64,000 nucleotides of DNA from Leptodactylus fallax (taxonomy: Eukaryota > Chordata > Amphibia > Anura > Leptodactylidae), in NCBI GenBank assembly GCA_947044405.1, contig CAMRHE010000463.1, forward strand, positions 430,501-494,500. The letters are read 5' to 3'. The notes beneath the pieces were generated by a model. The model saw nothing but the letters and a program-made list of their open reading frames with translations. It made no database searches and was not told the DNA's origin. The translations under genes were made by a program, and so were the position numbers. Each line of letters begins with the position of its first letter. The first letter of the stretch is position 1. Below are positions 41,991-53,980 of this stretch, in pieces.

Positions 41991-44322
41991 AGGGGGAATA
42001 TGAAGAGGAGCGCACCGCACCCTCACCACATAAGATACTGGTCATTACCATACAGGTACAATAGGGGGAATATGAAGAGGAGCGCACCGCCCCCTCACCA
42101 CACAAGACACCGGTCATTACCGTACAGGTATAATGGGGGGAATATGAAGAGGAGCGCACCGCACCTTCACCACACAAGATACCGGTCATTACCGTACAGG
42201 TACAATGGGGGGAATATGAAGAGGAGCGCAAAGCACCCTCACCACACAAGACATCGATCATTACCGTACAGGTACAACAGGGGGAATATGAAGAGGAGCG
42301 CACCGCCCCCTCACCACACAAGACACCAGTCATTACCGTACAGGTATAATGGGGGGAATATGAAGAGGAGCGCACCGCCCCCTCACCACACAAGATTCTG
42401 GTCATTACCATACAGGTACAATAGGGGGAATATGAAGAGGAGCGCACCGCCCCCTCACCACACAAGATACTGGTCATTACCATACAGGTACAATGGGGGG
42501 AATATGAAGAGGAGCGCACCGCCCCCTCACCACACAAGACACCGGTCATTACCGTACAGGTACAATGGGGGGAATATGAAGAGGAGCGCACCGCACCCTC
42601 ACCACACAAGACACCGGTCATTACCGTACAGGTACAATGGGGGGAATATGAAGAGGAGCGCACCGCCCCCTCACCACATAAGATACTGGTCATTACCATA
42701 CAGGTACAATAGGTGGAATATGAAGAGGAGCGCACCGCACCCTCACCACACAAGACACCGGTCATTACCATACAGGTACAATAGGGGGAATATGAAGAGG
42801 AGCGCACCGCCCCCTCACCACACAAGACATCGATCATTACCGTACTGGTACAATGGGGGGAATATGAAGAGGAGCGCACCACCCCCTTACCACACAAGAC
42901 ACCGGTCATTACCGTACAGGTACAATGGGGGGAATATGAAGAGGAGCGCACCGCACCCTCACCACATAAGATACTGGTCATTACCGTACAGGTACAACGG
43001 GGGGAATATGAAGAGGAGCGCACCGCCCCCTCACCACACAAGACACCGGTCATTACCGTACAGGTACAATAGGGGGAATATGAAGAGGAGCGCACCGCAC
43101 CCTCACCACACAAGACACCGGTCATTACCGTACAGGTATAATGGGGGTAATATGAAGAGGAGCGCACCGCCTCCTCACCACACAAGACACCGGTCATTAC
43201 CGTACAGGTATAATGGGGGGAATATGAAGAGGAGCGCACCGCCCCCTCACCACACAAGATACTGGTCATTACCGTACAGGTACAACGGGCGGGAATATGA
43301 AGAGGAGCGCACCGCACCCTCACCACACAAGACACCGGTCATTACCATACAGGTACAACAGGGGGAATATGAAGAGGAGCGCACCGCCCCCTCACCACAC
43401 AAGACATCGATCATTACCGTACAGGTACAACGGGGGGGAATATGAAGAGGAGCGCACCGCTCCCTCACCACACAAGACACAGGTCATTACCGTACAGGTA
43501 CAATGGGGGGGAATATGAAGAGGAGCGCACCGCACCCTCACCACACAAGACACCGGTCATTACGGTACAAGTACAATGGGGGAATATGAAGAGGAGCGCA
43601 CCGCCCCCTCACCACACAAGACACCAGTCATTACCGTACAGGTACAACAGGGGGAATATGAAGAGGAGCGCACCGCCCCCTCACCACACAAGACACCAGT
43701 CATTACCGTACAGGTACAACAGGGGGAGTATGAAGAGGAGTGCACAGCCCCCTCACCACACAAGATACTGGTAATTACCGTACAGGTACAACGGGGGGAA
43801 TATGAAGAGGAGCGCACCGCACCCTCACCACACAAGACACTGGTCATTACCATACAGGTACAGTAGGGGGAATATGAAGAGGAGCGCACCGCACCCTCAC
43901 CACACAAGACATCGATCATTACCGTACAGGTACAACAGGGGGAATATGAAGAGGAGCGCACCGCCCCCTCACCACACAAGACACCAGTCATTACCGTACA
44001 GGTACAACGGGGGGGAATATGAAGAGGAGCGCACCGCCCCCTCACCACACAAGATACTGGTCATAAACGTACAGGTACAACGGGGGGGAATATGAAGAGG
44101 AGCGCACCACCCCCTCACCACACAAGATACTGGTCATTACCGTACAGGTACAACGGGGGGAATATGAAGAGGAGCGCACCGCCCCCCTCACCACACAAGA
44201 CACCGGTCATTACCGTACAGGTACAATGGGGGGAATATGAAGAGGAGCGCACCGCCCCCCTCACCACACAAGACACCGGTCATTACGGTACAGGTACAAC
44301 AGGTGGATTATTAAGAGGAGCG
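41991..44322. repeat. Array 1 edge domain without block copies
   Basis: About 32 monomers of the same unit lie between the last super-repeat and array 2. None of the landmark variants used elsewhere appears here. Private changes are frequent, including GTACTGGTAC near 42845, ATAAACGTAC near 44064 and a CAGTAGGGG end near 43861. Most units keep G6 runs, so the 24-codon frame stays open for 553 codons on one strand and 526 on the other. I take this as chance. Higher divergence toward an array edge is the usual pattern when homogenisation by unequal exchange is weaker there. Confidence 0.8.
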
Positions 44323-44365
44323 CTATGTAGTATACAGATCCCTCCAGTACACAGTCTAGCACCAG
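44291..44365. other. Junction between array 1 and array 2
   Basis: The last array-1 monomer reads normally to the GTACAGGTACAACAGG part and then becomes degenerate (TGGATTATTAAG where AATATGAAG is expected). It returns to GAGGAGCG and stops at 44322. Array 2 starts at once with CTATGTAG at 44323. The bases GC at 44322-44323 fit both arrays, so at most 2 bp of shared sequence is present at the join. No target-site duplication, transposon end or spacer is visible. The first two array-2 units (44323-44365 and 44366-44408) are both the 43-bp form, which is otherwise a minority. Confidence 0.93.
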
Positions 44366-44716
44366 CTATGTAGTATACAGATCCCTCCAGTACACAGTCT
44401 AGCACCAGCTATGTAGTATACAGTACAGTACACAGTCTAGCACCAGCTATGTAGTATACAGTACAGTACACAGTCTAGCACCAGCTATGTAGTATACAGT
44501 ACAGTACACAGTCTAGCACCAGCTATGTGGTATACATTACAGTACACAGTCTAGCACCAGCTATGTAGTATACAGTACAGTACACAGTCCAGCACCAGCT
44601 ATGTAGTATACAGTACAGTACACAGTCTAGCACCAGCTATGTAGTATACAGTACAGTACACAGTCTAGCACCAGCTATGTAGTATACAGTACAGTACACA
44701 GTCTAGCACCAGCTAT

Positions 44717-45040
44717 GTAGTATACAGTACAGTACACAGTCTAGCACCAGCTATGTAGTATACAGTACAGTACACAGTCTAGCATCAGGTATGTAGTATA
44801 CAGTACAGTACACAGTCTAGCATCAGGTATGTAGTATACAGTATAGTACACAGTCTAGCATCAGGTATGTAGTATACAGTACAGTACACAGTCTAGCACC
44901 AGCTATATAGTATACAGTACAGTACACAGTCTAGCATCAGGTATGTAGTATACAGTACAGTACACAGTCTAGCACCAGCTATATAGTATACAGATCCCTC
45001 CAGTACACAGTCTAGCACCAGCTATGTAGTATACATTACA
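44717..45040. repeat. Array 2 block Q, copy 1 (partner near 53.7 kb)
   Basis: This run of units with CATCAGG ends includes one with the rare GTATAGTACA core (44841). It is followed by a long-form unit (near 44992) and a unit with ACATTACAG (45034). The same order occurs at about 53755-53980, with GTATAGTACA at 53819 and ACATTACAG at 53974. Offsets are 8978 and 8940 bp, so one 38-bp unit differs between the copies. Copy 1 alone has two units with CTATATAG. Confidence 0.82.
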
Positions 45041-48000
45041 GTACACAGTCTAGCACCAGCTATGTAGTATACAGTACAGTACACAGTCTAGCATCAGGTA
45101 TGTAGTATACAGTACAGTACACAGTCTAGCACCAGCTATGTAGTATACAGTACAGTACACAGTCTAGCACCAGCTATGTAGTATACAGTACAGTACACAG
45201 TCTAGCACCAGCTATGTAGTATACAGTACAGTACACAGTCTAGCACCAGCTATGTAGTATACAGTACAGTACACAGTCTAGCACCAGCTATGTAGTATAC
45301 AGTACAGTACACAGTCTAGCATCAGGTATGTAGTATACAATACAGTACACAGTCTAGCACCAGCTATGTAGTAAACAGTACAGTACACAGTCTAGCACCA
45401 GCTATGTAGTATACAGTACAGTACACAGTCTAGCACCAGCTATGTAGTATACAGTACAGTACACAGTCTAGCACCAGCTATGTAGTATACAGATCCCTCC
45501 AGTACACAGTCCAGCACCAGCTATGTAGTATACAGTACAGTACGCAGTCTAGCACCAGCTATGTAGTATACAGTACAGTACACAGTCTAGCACCAGCTAT
45601 GTAGTATACAGTACAGTACACAGTCTAGCACCAGCTATGTAGTATACAGGACAGTACACAGTCTAGCACCAGCTATGTAGTATACAGTACAGTACACAGT
45701 CTAGCACCAGCTATGTAGTATACAGTACAGTACACAGTCTAGCACCAGCTATGTAGTATACAGTACAGTACACAGTCTAGCACCAGCTATGTAGTATACA
45801 GTACAGTACACAGTCTAGCATCAGCTATGTAGTATACAGTACAGTACACAGTCTAGCACCAGCTATGTAGTATACAGTACAGTACACAGTCTAGCACCAG
45901 CTATGTAGTATACAGTACAGTACACAGTCTAGCACCAGCTATGTAGTATACAGTACAGTACACAGTCTAGCACCAGCTATGTAGTATACAGTACAGTACA
46001 CAGTCTAGCATCAGCTATGTAGTATACAGTACAATACACAGTCTAGCACCAGCTATGTAGTATACAGTACAGTACACAGTCTAGCACCAGCTATGTAGTA
46101 TACAGTACAGTACACAGTCTAGCATCAGCTATGTAGTATACAGTACAGTACACAGTCTAGCACCAGCTATGTAGTATACAGTACAGTACACAGTCTAGCA
46201 CCAGCTATGTAGTATACAGTACAGTACACAGTCTAGCACCAGCTATGTAGTATACAGTACAGTACACAGTCTAGCACCAGCTATGTAGTATACAGTACAG
46301 TACACAGTCTAGCACCAGCTATGTAGTATACAGTACAGTACACAGTCTAGCACCAGCTATGTAGTATACAGTACAGTACACAGTCTAGCACCAGCTATGT
46401 AGTATACAGTACAGTACACAGTCTAGCATCAGCTATGTAGTATACAGTACAGTACACAGTCTAGCACCAGCTATGTAGTATACAGTACAGTACACAGTCT
46501 AGCACCAGCTATGTAGTATACAGTACAGTACACAGTCTAGCACCAGCTATGTAGTATACAGTACAGTACACAGTCTAGCACCAGCTATGTAGTATACAGT
46601 ACAGTACACAGTCTAGCACCAGCTATGTAGTATACAGATCCCTCTAGTACACAGTCTAGCACCAGCTATGTAGTATACAGTACAGTACACAGTCTAGCAC
46701 CAGCTATGTAGTATACAGTACAGTACACAGTCTAGCACCAGCTATGTAGTATACAGATCCTCTAGTACACAGTCTAGCACCAGCTATGTAGTATACAGTA
46801 CAGTACACAGTCTAGCACCAGCTATGTAGTATACAGTACAGTACACAGTCTAGCACCAGCTATGTAGTATACAGTACAGTACACAGTCTAGCACCAGCTA
46901 TGTAGTATACAGTACAGTACACAGTCTAGCACCAGCTATGTAGTATACAGTACAGTACACAGTCTAGCACCAGCTATGTAGTATACAGTACAGTACACAG
47001 TCTAGCACCAGCTATGTAGTATACAGTACAGTACACAGTCTAGCACCAGCTATGTAGTATACAGTACAGTACACAGTCTAGCATCAGCTATGTAGTATAC
47101 AGTACAATACACAGTCTAGCACCAGCTATGTAGTATACAGTACAGTACACAGTCTAGAACCAGCTATGTAGTATACAGATCCCTCCAGTACACAGTCTAG
47201 CACCAGCTATGTAGTATACAGTACAGTACACAGTCTAGCACCAGCTATGTAGTATACAGTACAGTACACAGTCTAGCACCAGCTATGTAGTATACAGTAC
47301 AGTACACAGTCTAGCACCAGCTATGTAGTATACAGTACAGTACACAGTCTAGCACCAGCTATGTAGTATACATTACAGTACACAGTCTAGCACCAGCTAT
47401 GTAGTATACAGATCCCTCTAGTACACAGTCTAGCACCAGCTATGTAGTATACAGTACAGTACACAGTCTAGCACCAGCTATGTAGTATACAGTACAGTAC
47501 ACAGTCTAGCACCAGCTATGTAGTATACAGATCCCTCTAGTACACAGTCTAGCACCAGCTATGTAGTATACAGTACAGTACACAGTCTAGCACCAGCTAT
47601 GTAGTATACAGATCCCTCTAGTACACAGTCTAGCACCAGCTATGTAGTATACAGTACAGTACACAGTCTAGCACCAGCTATGTAGTATACAGTACAGTAC
47701 ACAGTCTAGCACCAGCTATGTAGTATACAGTACAGTACACAGTCTAGCACCAGCTATGTAGTATACAGTACAGTACACAGTCTAGCACCAGCTATGTAGT
47801 ATACAGTACAGTACACAGTCTAGAACCAGCTATGTAGTATACAGATCCCTCCAGTACACAGTCCAGCACCAGCTATGTAGTATACAGTACAGTACACAGT
47901 CTAGCACCAGCTATGTAGTATACAGTACAGTACACAGTCTAGCACCAGCTATGTAGTATACAGTACAGTACACAGTCTAGCACCAGCTATGTAGTATACA

Positions 48001-50489
48001 GTACAGTACACAGTCTAGCACCAGCTATGTAGTATACAGTACAGTACACAGTCTAGCACCAGCTATGTAGTATACAGTACAGTACACAGTCTAGCACCAG
48101 CTATGTAGTATACAGTACAGTACACAGTCTAGCACCAGCTATGTAGTATACAGTACAGTACACAGTCTAGCACCAGCTATGTAGTATACAGTACAGTACA
48201 CAGTCTAGCACCAGCTATGTAGTATACAGTACAGTACACAGTCTAGCACCAGCTATGTAGTATACAGTACAGTACACAGTCTAGCACCAGCTATGTAGTA
48301 TACAGTACAGTACACAGTCTAGCACCAGCTATGTAGTATACAGTACAGTACACAGTCTAGCACCAGCTATGTAGTATACAGTACAGTACACAGTCTAGCA
48401 CCAGCTATGTAGTATACAGTACAGTACACAGTCTAGCACCAGCTATGTAGTATACAGTACAGTACACAGTCTAGCACCAGCTATGTAGTATACAGTACAG
48501 TACACAGTCTAGCACCAGCTATGTAGTATACAGTACAGTACACAGTCTAGCACCAGCTATGTAGTATACAGTACAGTACACAGTCTAGCACCAGCTATGT
48601 AGCATACAGTACAGTACACAGTCTAGCACCAGCTATGTAGTATACAGTACAGTACACAGTCCAGCACCAGCTATGTAGTATACAGTACAGTACACAGTCT
48701 AGCACCAGCTATGTAGTATACAGTACAGTACACAGTCTAGCACCAGCTATGTAGTATACAGTACAGTACACAGTCTAGCACCAGCTATGTAGTATACAGT
48801 ACAGTACACAGTCTAGCACCAGCTATGTAGTATACAGTACAGTACACAGTCTAGCACCAGCTATGTAGTATACAGTACAGTACACAGTCTAGCATCAGGT
48901 ATGTAGTATACAGTACAGTACACAGTCTAGCACCAGGTATGTAGTATACAGTACAGTACACAGTCTAGCACCAGCTATGTAGTATACAGATCCCTCTAGT
49001 ACACAGTCTAGCACCAGCTATGTAGTATACAGTACAGTACACAGTCTAGCACCAGCTATGTAGTATACAGATCCCTCTAGTACACAGTCTAGCACCAGCT
49101 ATGTAGTATACAGTACAGTACACAGTCTAGCACCAGCTATGTAGTATACAGTACAGTACACAGTCTAGCATCAGCTATGTAGTATACATATCCCTCTAGT
49201 ACACAGTCTAGCACCAGCTATGTAGTATACAGTACAGTACACAGTCTAGCACCAGCTTTGTAGTATACAGTACAGTACACAGTCTAGCACCAGCTATGTA
49301 GTATACAGTACAGTACACAGTCTAGCACCAGCTATGTAGTATACAGTACAGTACACAGTCTAGCACCAGCTATGTAGTATACAGTACAGTACACAGTCTA
49401 GCATCAGGTATGTAGTATACAGTACAGTACACAGTCTAGCACCAGCTATGTAGTATACAGTACAGTACACAGTCTAGCACCAGGTATGTAGTATACAGTA
49501 CAGTACACAGTCTAGCACCAGCTATGTAGTATACAGTACAGTACACAGTCTAGCATCAGCTATGTAGTATACAGTACAGTACACAGTCTAGCACCAGCTA
49601 TGTAGTATACAGTACAGTACACAGTCTAGCACCAGCTATGTAGTATACAGTACAGTACACAGTCTAGCACCAGCTATGTAGTATACAGATCCCTCCAGTA
49701 CACAGTCTAGCACCAGCTATGTAGTATACAGTACAGTACACAGTCTAGCACCAGCTATGTAGTATACAGTACAGTACACAGTCTAGCACCAGCTATGTAG
49801 TATACAGTACAGTACACAGTCTAGCACCAGCTATGTAGTATACAGTACAGTACACAGTCTAGCACCAGCTATGTAGTATACAGTACAGTACACAGTCTAG
49901 CACCAGATATGTAGTATACAGTACAGTACACAGTCTAGCACCAGCTATGTAGTATACAGTACAGTACACAGTCTAGCACCAGCTATGTAGTATACAGTAC
50001 AGTACACAGTCTAGCACCAGCTATGTAGTATACAGTACAGTACACAGTCTAGCATCAGGTATGTAGTATACAGATCCCTTTAGTACACAGTCTAGCATCA
50101 GGTATGTAGTATACAGTACAGTACACAGTCTAGCACCAGCTATGTAGTATACAGTACAGTACACAGTCTAGCACCAGCTATGTAGTATACAGTACAGTAC
50201 ACAGTCTAGCACCAGCTATGTAGTATACAGTACAGTACACAGTCTAGCACCAGCTATGTAGTATACAGTACAGTACACAGTCTAGCACCAGCTATGTGGT
50301 ATACAGATCCCTCTAGTACACAGTCTAGCACCAGCTATGTAGTATACAGTACAGTACACAGTCTAGCACCAGTTATGTAGTATACAGTACAGTACACAGT
50401 CTAGCACCAGCTATGTAGTATACAGTACAGTACACAGTCTAGCATCAGCTATGTAGTATACAGTACAGTACACAGTCTAGCACCAGCTA

Positions 50490-51260
50490 TGTAGTATACA
50501 GATCCCTCCAGTACACAGTCTAGCACCAGCTATGTAGTATACAGTACAGTACACAGTCTAGCACCAGCTATGTAGTATACAGATCCCTCCAGTACACAGT
50601 CTAGCACCAGCTATGTAGTATACAGTACAGTACACAGTCTAGCACCAGCTATGTAGTATACAGATCCCTCCAGTACACAGTCTAGCACCAGCTATGTAGT
50701 ATACAGTACAGTACACAGTCTAGCACCAGCTATGTAGTATACAGTACAGTACACAGTCTAGCACCAGCTATGTAGTATACAGTACAGTACACAGTCTAGC
50801 ACCAGCTATGTAGTATACAGTCCCTCTAGTACACAGTCTAGCACCAGCTATGTAGTATACAGTACAGTACACAGTCTAGCACCAGCTATGTAGTATACAG
50901 TACAGTACACAGTCTAGCACCAGCTATGTAGTATACAGATCCCTCTAGTACACAGTCTAGCACCAGCTATGTAGTATACAGTACAGTACACAGTCTAGCA
51001 CCAGCTATGTAGTATACAGTACAGTACACAGTCTAGCACCAGCTATGTAGTATACAGATCCCTCCAGTACACAGTCTAGCACCAGCTATGTAGTATACAG
51101 TACAGTACACAGTCTAGCACCAGCTATGTAGTATACAGTACAGTACACAGTCTAGCACCAGCTATGTAGTATACAGTACAGTACACAGTCTAGCATCAGG
51201 TATGTAGTATACAGATCCCTCTAGTACACAGTCTAGCATCAGGTATGTAGTATACAGTAC
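50490..51260. repeat. Array 2 block R, copy 1 (partner near 57.5 kb)
   Basis: Long-form units, located by their GATCCCT or variant, stand at 50501, 50582, 50663, 50821, 50938, 51057 and 51214. The last is flanked on both sides by CATCAGG. The block from about 57465 has the matching pattern at 57477, 57558, 57639, 57758, 57875, 57994 and 58151. The offset is 6976 for the first three and 6937 for the last four. One 38-bp unit and one base therefore differ between the copies, and the spacing is otherwise the same. Confidence 0.87.
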
Positions 51261-51475
51261 AGTACACAGTCTAGCACCAGCTATGTAGTATACAGATCCC
51301 TCCAGTACACAGTCTAGCACCAGCTATGTAGTATACAGTACAGTACACAGTCTAGCACCAGCTATGTAGTATACAGTACAGTACACAGTCTAGCACCAGC
51401 TATGTAGTATACAGTACAGTACACAGTCTAGCATCAGGTATGTAGAATACAGTACAGTACACAGTCTAGCACCAG

Positions 51476-52235
51476 CTATGTAGTATACAGTACAGTACAC
51501 AGTCTAGCACCAGCTATGTAGTATACAGTACAGTACACAGTCTAGCACCAGCTATGTAGTATACAGTACAGTACACAGTCTAGCACCAGCTATGTAGTAT
51601 ACAGTACAGTACACAGTCTAGCACCAGCTATGTAGTATACAGTACAGTACACAGTCTAGCACCAGCTATGTAGTATACAGTACAGTACACAGTCTAGCAC
51701 CAGCTATGTAGTATACAGTACAGTACACAGTCTAGCACCAGCTATGTAGTATACAGTACAGTACACAGTCTAGCACCAGCTATGTAGTATACAGTACAGT
51801 ACACAGTCTAGCACCAGCTATGTAGTATACAGTACAGTACACAGTCTAGCACCAGCTATGTAGTATACAGTACAGTACACAGTCTAGCACCAGCTATGTA
51901 GTATACAGTACAGTACACAGTCTAGCACCAGCTATGTAGTATACAGTACAGTACACAGTCTAGCACCAGCTATGTAGTATACAGTACAGTACACAGTCTA
52001 GCACCAGCTATGTAGTATACAGTACAGTACACAGTCTAGCACCAGCTATGTAGTATACAGTACAGTACACAGTCTAGCACCAGCTATGTAGTATACAGTA
52101 CAGTACACAGTCTAGCACCAGCTATGTAGTATACAGTACAGTACACAGTCTAGCACCAGCTATGTAGTATACAGTACAGTACACAGTCTAGCACCAGCTA
52201 TGTAGTATACAGTACAGTACACAGTCTAGCACCAG
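51476..52235. repeat. Array 2 homogenised run, 20 identical 38-bp units
   Basis: Twenty successive units show no difference that I can see, for exactly 760 bp. The run is bounded on the left by a CATCAGG unit with TGTAGAATAC and on the right by a unit ending CATCAGG. Such runs indicate very recent local amplification. Confidence 0.9.
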
Positions 52236-53756
52236 CTATGTAGTATACAGTACAGTACACAGTCTAGCATCAGGTATGTGGTATACAGTACAGTACACAG
52301 TCTAGCATCAGGTATGTAGTATACAGTACAGTACACAGTCTAGCACCAGCTATGTAGTATACAGTACAGTACACAGTCTAGCATCAGGTATGTAGTATAC
52401 AGTACAGTACACAGTCTAGCATCAGGTATGTAGTATACAGTACAGTACACAGTCTAGCACCAGCTATGTAGTATACAGTACAGTACACAGTCTAGCACCA
52501 GCTATGTAGTATACAGTACAGTACACAGTCTAGCACCAGCTATGTAGTATACAGTACAGTACACAGTCTAGCACCAGCTATGTAGTATACAGTACAGTAC
52601 AGTCTAGCACCAGCTATGTAGTATACAGTACAGTACACAGTCTAGCACCAGCTATGTAGTATACAGTACAGTACACAGTCTAGCACCAGCTATGTAGTAT
52701 ACAGTACAGTACACAGTCTAGCACCAGCTATGTAGTATACAGTACAGTACACAGTCTAGCACCAGCTATGTAGTATACAGTACAGTACACAGTCTAGCAC
52801 CAGCTATGTAGTATACAGTACAGTACACAGTCTAGCACCAGCTATGTAGTATACAGTACAGTACACAGTCTAGCACCAGCTATGTAGTATACAGTACAGT
52901 ACACAGTCTAGCATCAGGAATGTAGTATACAGATCCCTCTAGTACACAGTCTAGCATCAGGTAAGTAGTATACAGTACAGTACACAGTCTAGCACCAGCT
53001 ATGTAGTATACAGTACAGTACACAGTCTAGCACCAGCTATGTAGTATACAGTACAGTACACAGTCTAGCATCAGCTATGTAGTATACAGTACAGTACACA
53101 GTCTAGCACCAGCTATGTAGTATACAGTACAGTACAGTCTAGCACCAGCTATGTAGTATACAGTACAGTACACAGTCTAGCACCAGCTATGTAGTATACA
53201 GTACAGTACACAGTCTAGCATCAGCTATGTAGTATACAGTACAGTACACAGTCTAGCACCAGCTATGTAGTATACAGTACAGTACACAGTCTAGCACCAG
53301 CTATGTAGTATACAGATCCCTCTAGTACACAGTCTAGCATCAGGTATGTAGTATACAGTACAGTACACAGTCTAGCATCAGCTATGTAGTATACAGTACA
53401 GTACACAGTCTAGAACCAGCTATGTAGTATACAGATCCCTCCAGTACACAGTCCAGCACCAGCTATGTAGTATACAGTACAGTACACAGTTTAGCACCAG
53501 CTATGTAGTATACAGTACAGTACACAGTCTAGCATCAGCTATGTAGTATACAGTACAGTACACAGTCTAGCACCAGCTATGTAGTATACAGTACAGTACA
53601 CAGTCTAGCACCAGCTATGTAGTATACAGAACTGTACACAGTCTAGCACCAGCTATGTAGTATACAGTACAGTACACAGTCTAGCACCAGCTATGTAGTA
53701 TACATTACAGTACACAGTCTAGCACCAGCTATGTAGTATACAGTACAGTACACAGT

Positions 53757-53980
53757 CTAGCATCAGGTATGTAGTATACAGTACAGTACACAGTCTAGCA
53801 TCAGGTATGTAGTATACAGTATAGTACACAGTCTAGCATCAGGTATGTAGTATACAGTACAGTACACAGTCTAGCACCAGCTATGTAGTATACAGTACAG
53901 TACACAGTCTAGCATCAGGTATGTAGTATACAGATCCCTCCAGTACACAGTCTAGCACCAGCTATGTAGTATACATTACA
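53757..53980. repeat. Array 2 block Q, copy 2
   Basis: This is the second copy of the block near 44717-45040, recognised by the GTATAGTACA core at 53819 among CATCAGG-type units, then a long-form unit near 53936 and the ACATTACAG unit at 53974. It is one 38-bp unit shorter than copy 1 over the same interval. Confidence 0.82.

Larger units (their letters stand above)
1..44322. repeat. Array 1: 72-bp GC-rich satellite, about 613 head-to-tail copies
   Basis: A tandem array of one unit fills this stretch with no interruption and no unique sequence. A typical monomer is 4279-4350 (72 bp). It opens AATATGAAGAGGAGCGCACC, continues with a C/A-rich part, then ACCGGTCATTACCGTACAGG, and ends in a G6 run. 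Monomers with a G7 run are 73 bp. Base counts of the typical unit are A22 C22 G19 T9, so the + strand is poor in T. Monomer subtypes differ at a few fixed sites: ACACCGGTC, ACACCAGTC, ACATCGATC, ATACCGGTC or ATACTGGTC in the middle; CCGCCCC, CCGCACC, CCGTCCC or CCGCCTCC earlier; and AATGGGG, AACGGGG, AACAGGG, AATAGGG or a TATAATGG form at the end. All copies have the same orientation. The array is already running at base 1, so its left edge lies outside the window. The copy number is my estimate from length and period. Confidence 0.98.

Noticed and set aside
41755..43335. 526-codon antisense frame rich in Cys and Ser
   Set aside because: It is the complement of the same repeat, with no start context, no domain and no preference over the other frames.
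41784..43445. 553-codon open frame on the + strand, and the many similar frames across array 1
   Set aside because: They follow from a 72-bp repeat with no stop in the frame. They overlap equally open antisense frames, start and stop at G-run changes, and show no sign of selection for a protein.
1..44322. Ribosomal intergenic spacer enhancer repeats
   Set aside because: Spacer repeats can be of similar size, but no rRNA sequence, promoter or terminator lies in the window, and 44 kb in a single array would be excessive.
1..44322. G-quadruplex clusters
   Set aside because: There is only one long G run per 72 bp, about 66 bases apart. This does not meet the usual spacing for a four-run structure within one strand.
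44322..44323. Transposon insertion at the array junction
   Set aside because: No inverted repeats, target duplication, poly-A tail or transposon sequence is visible on either side.
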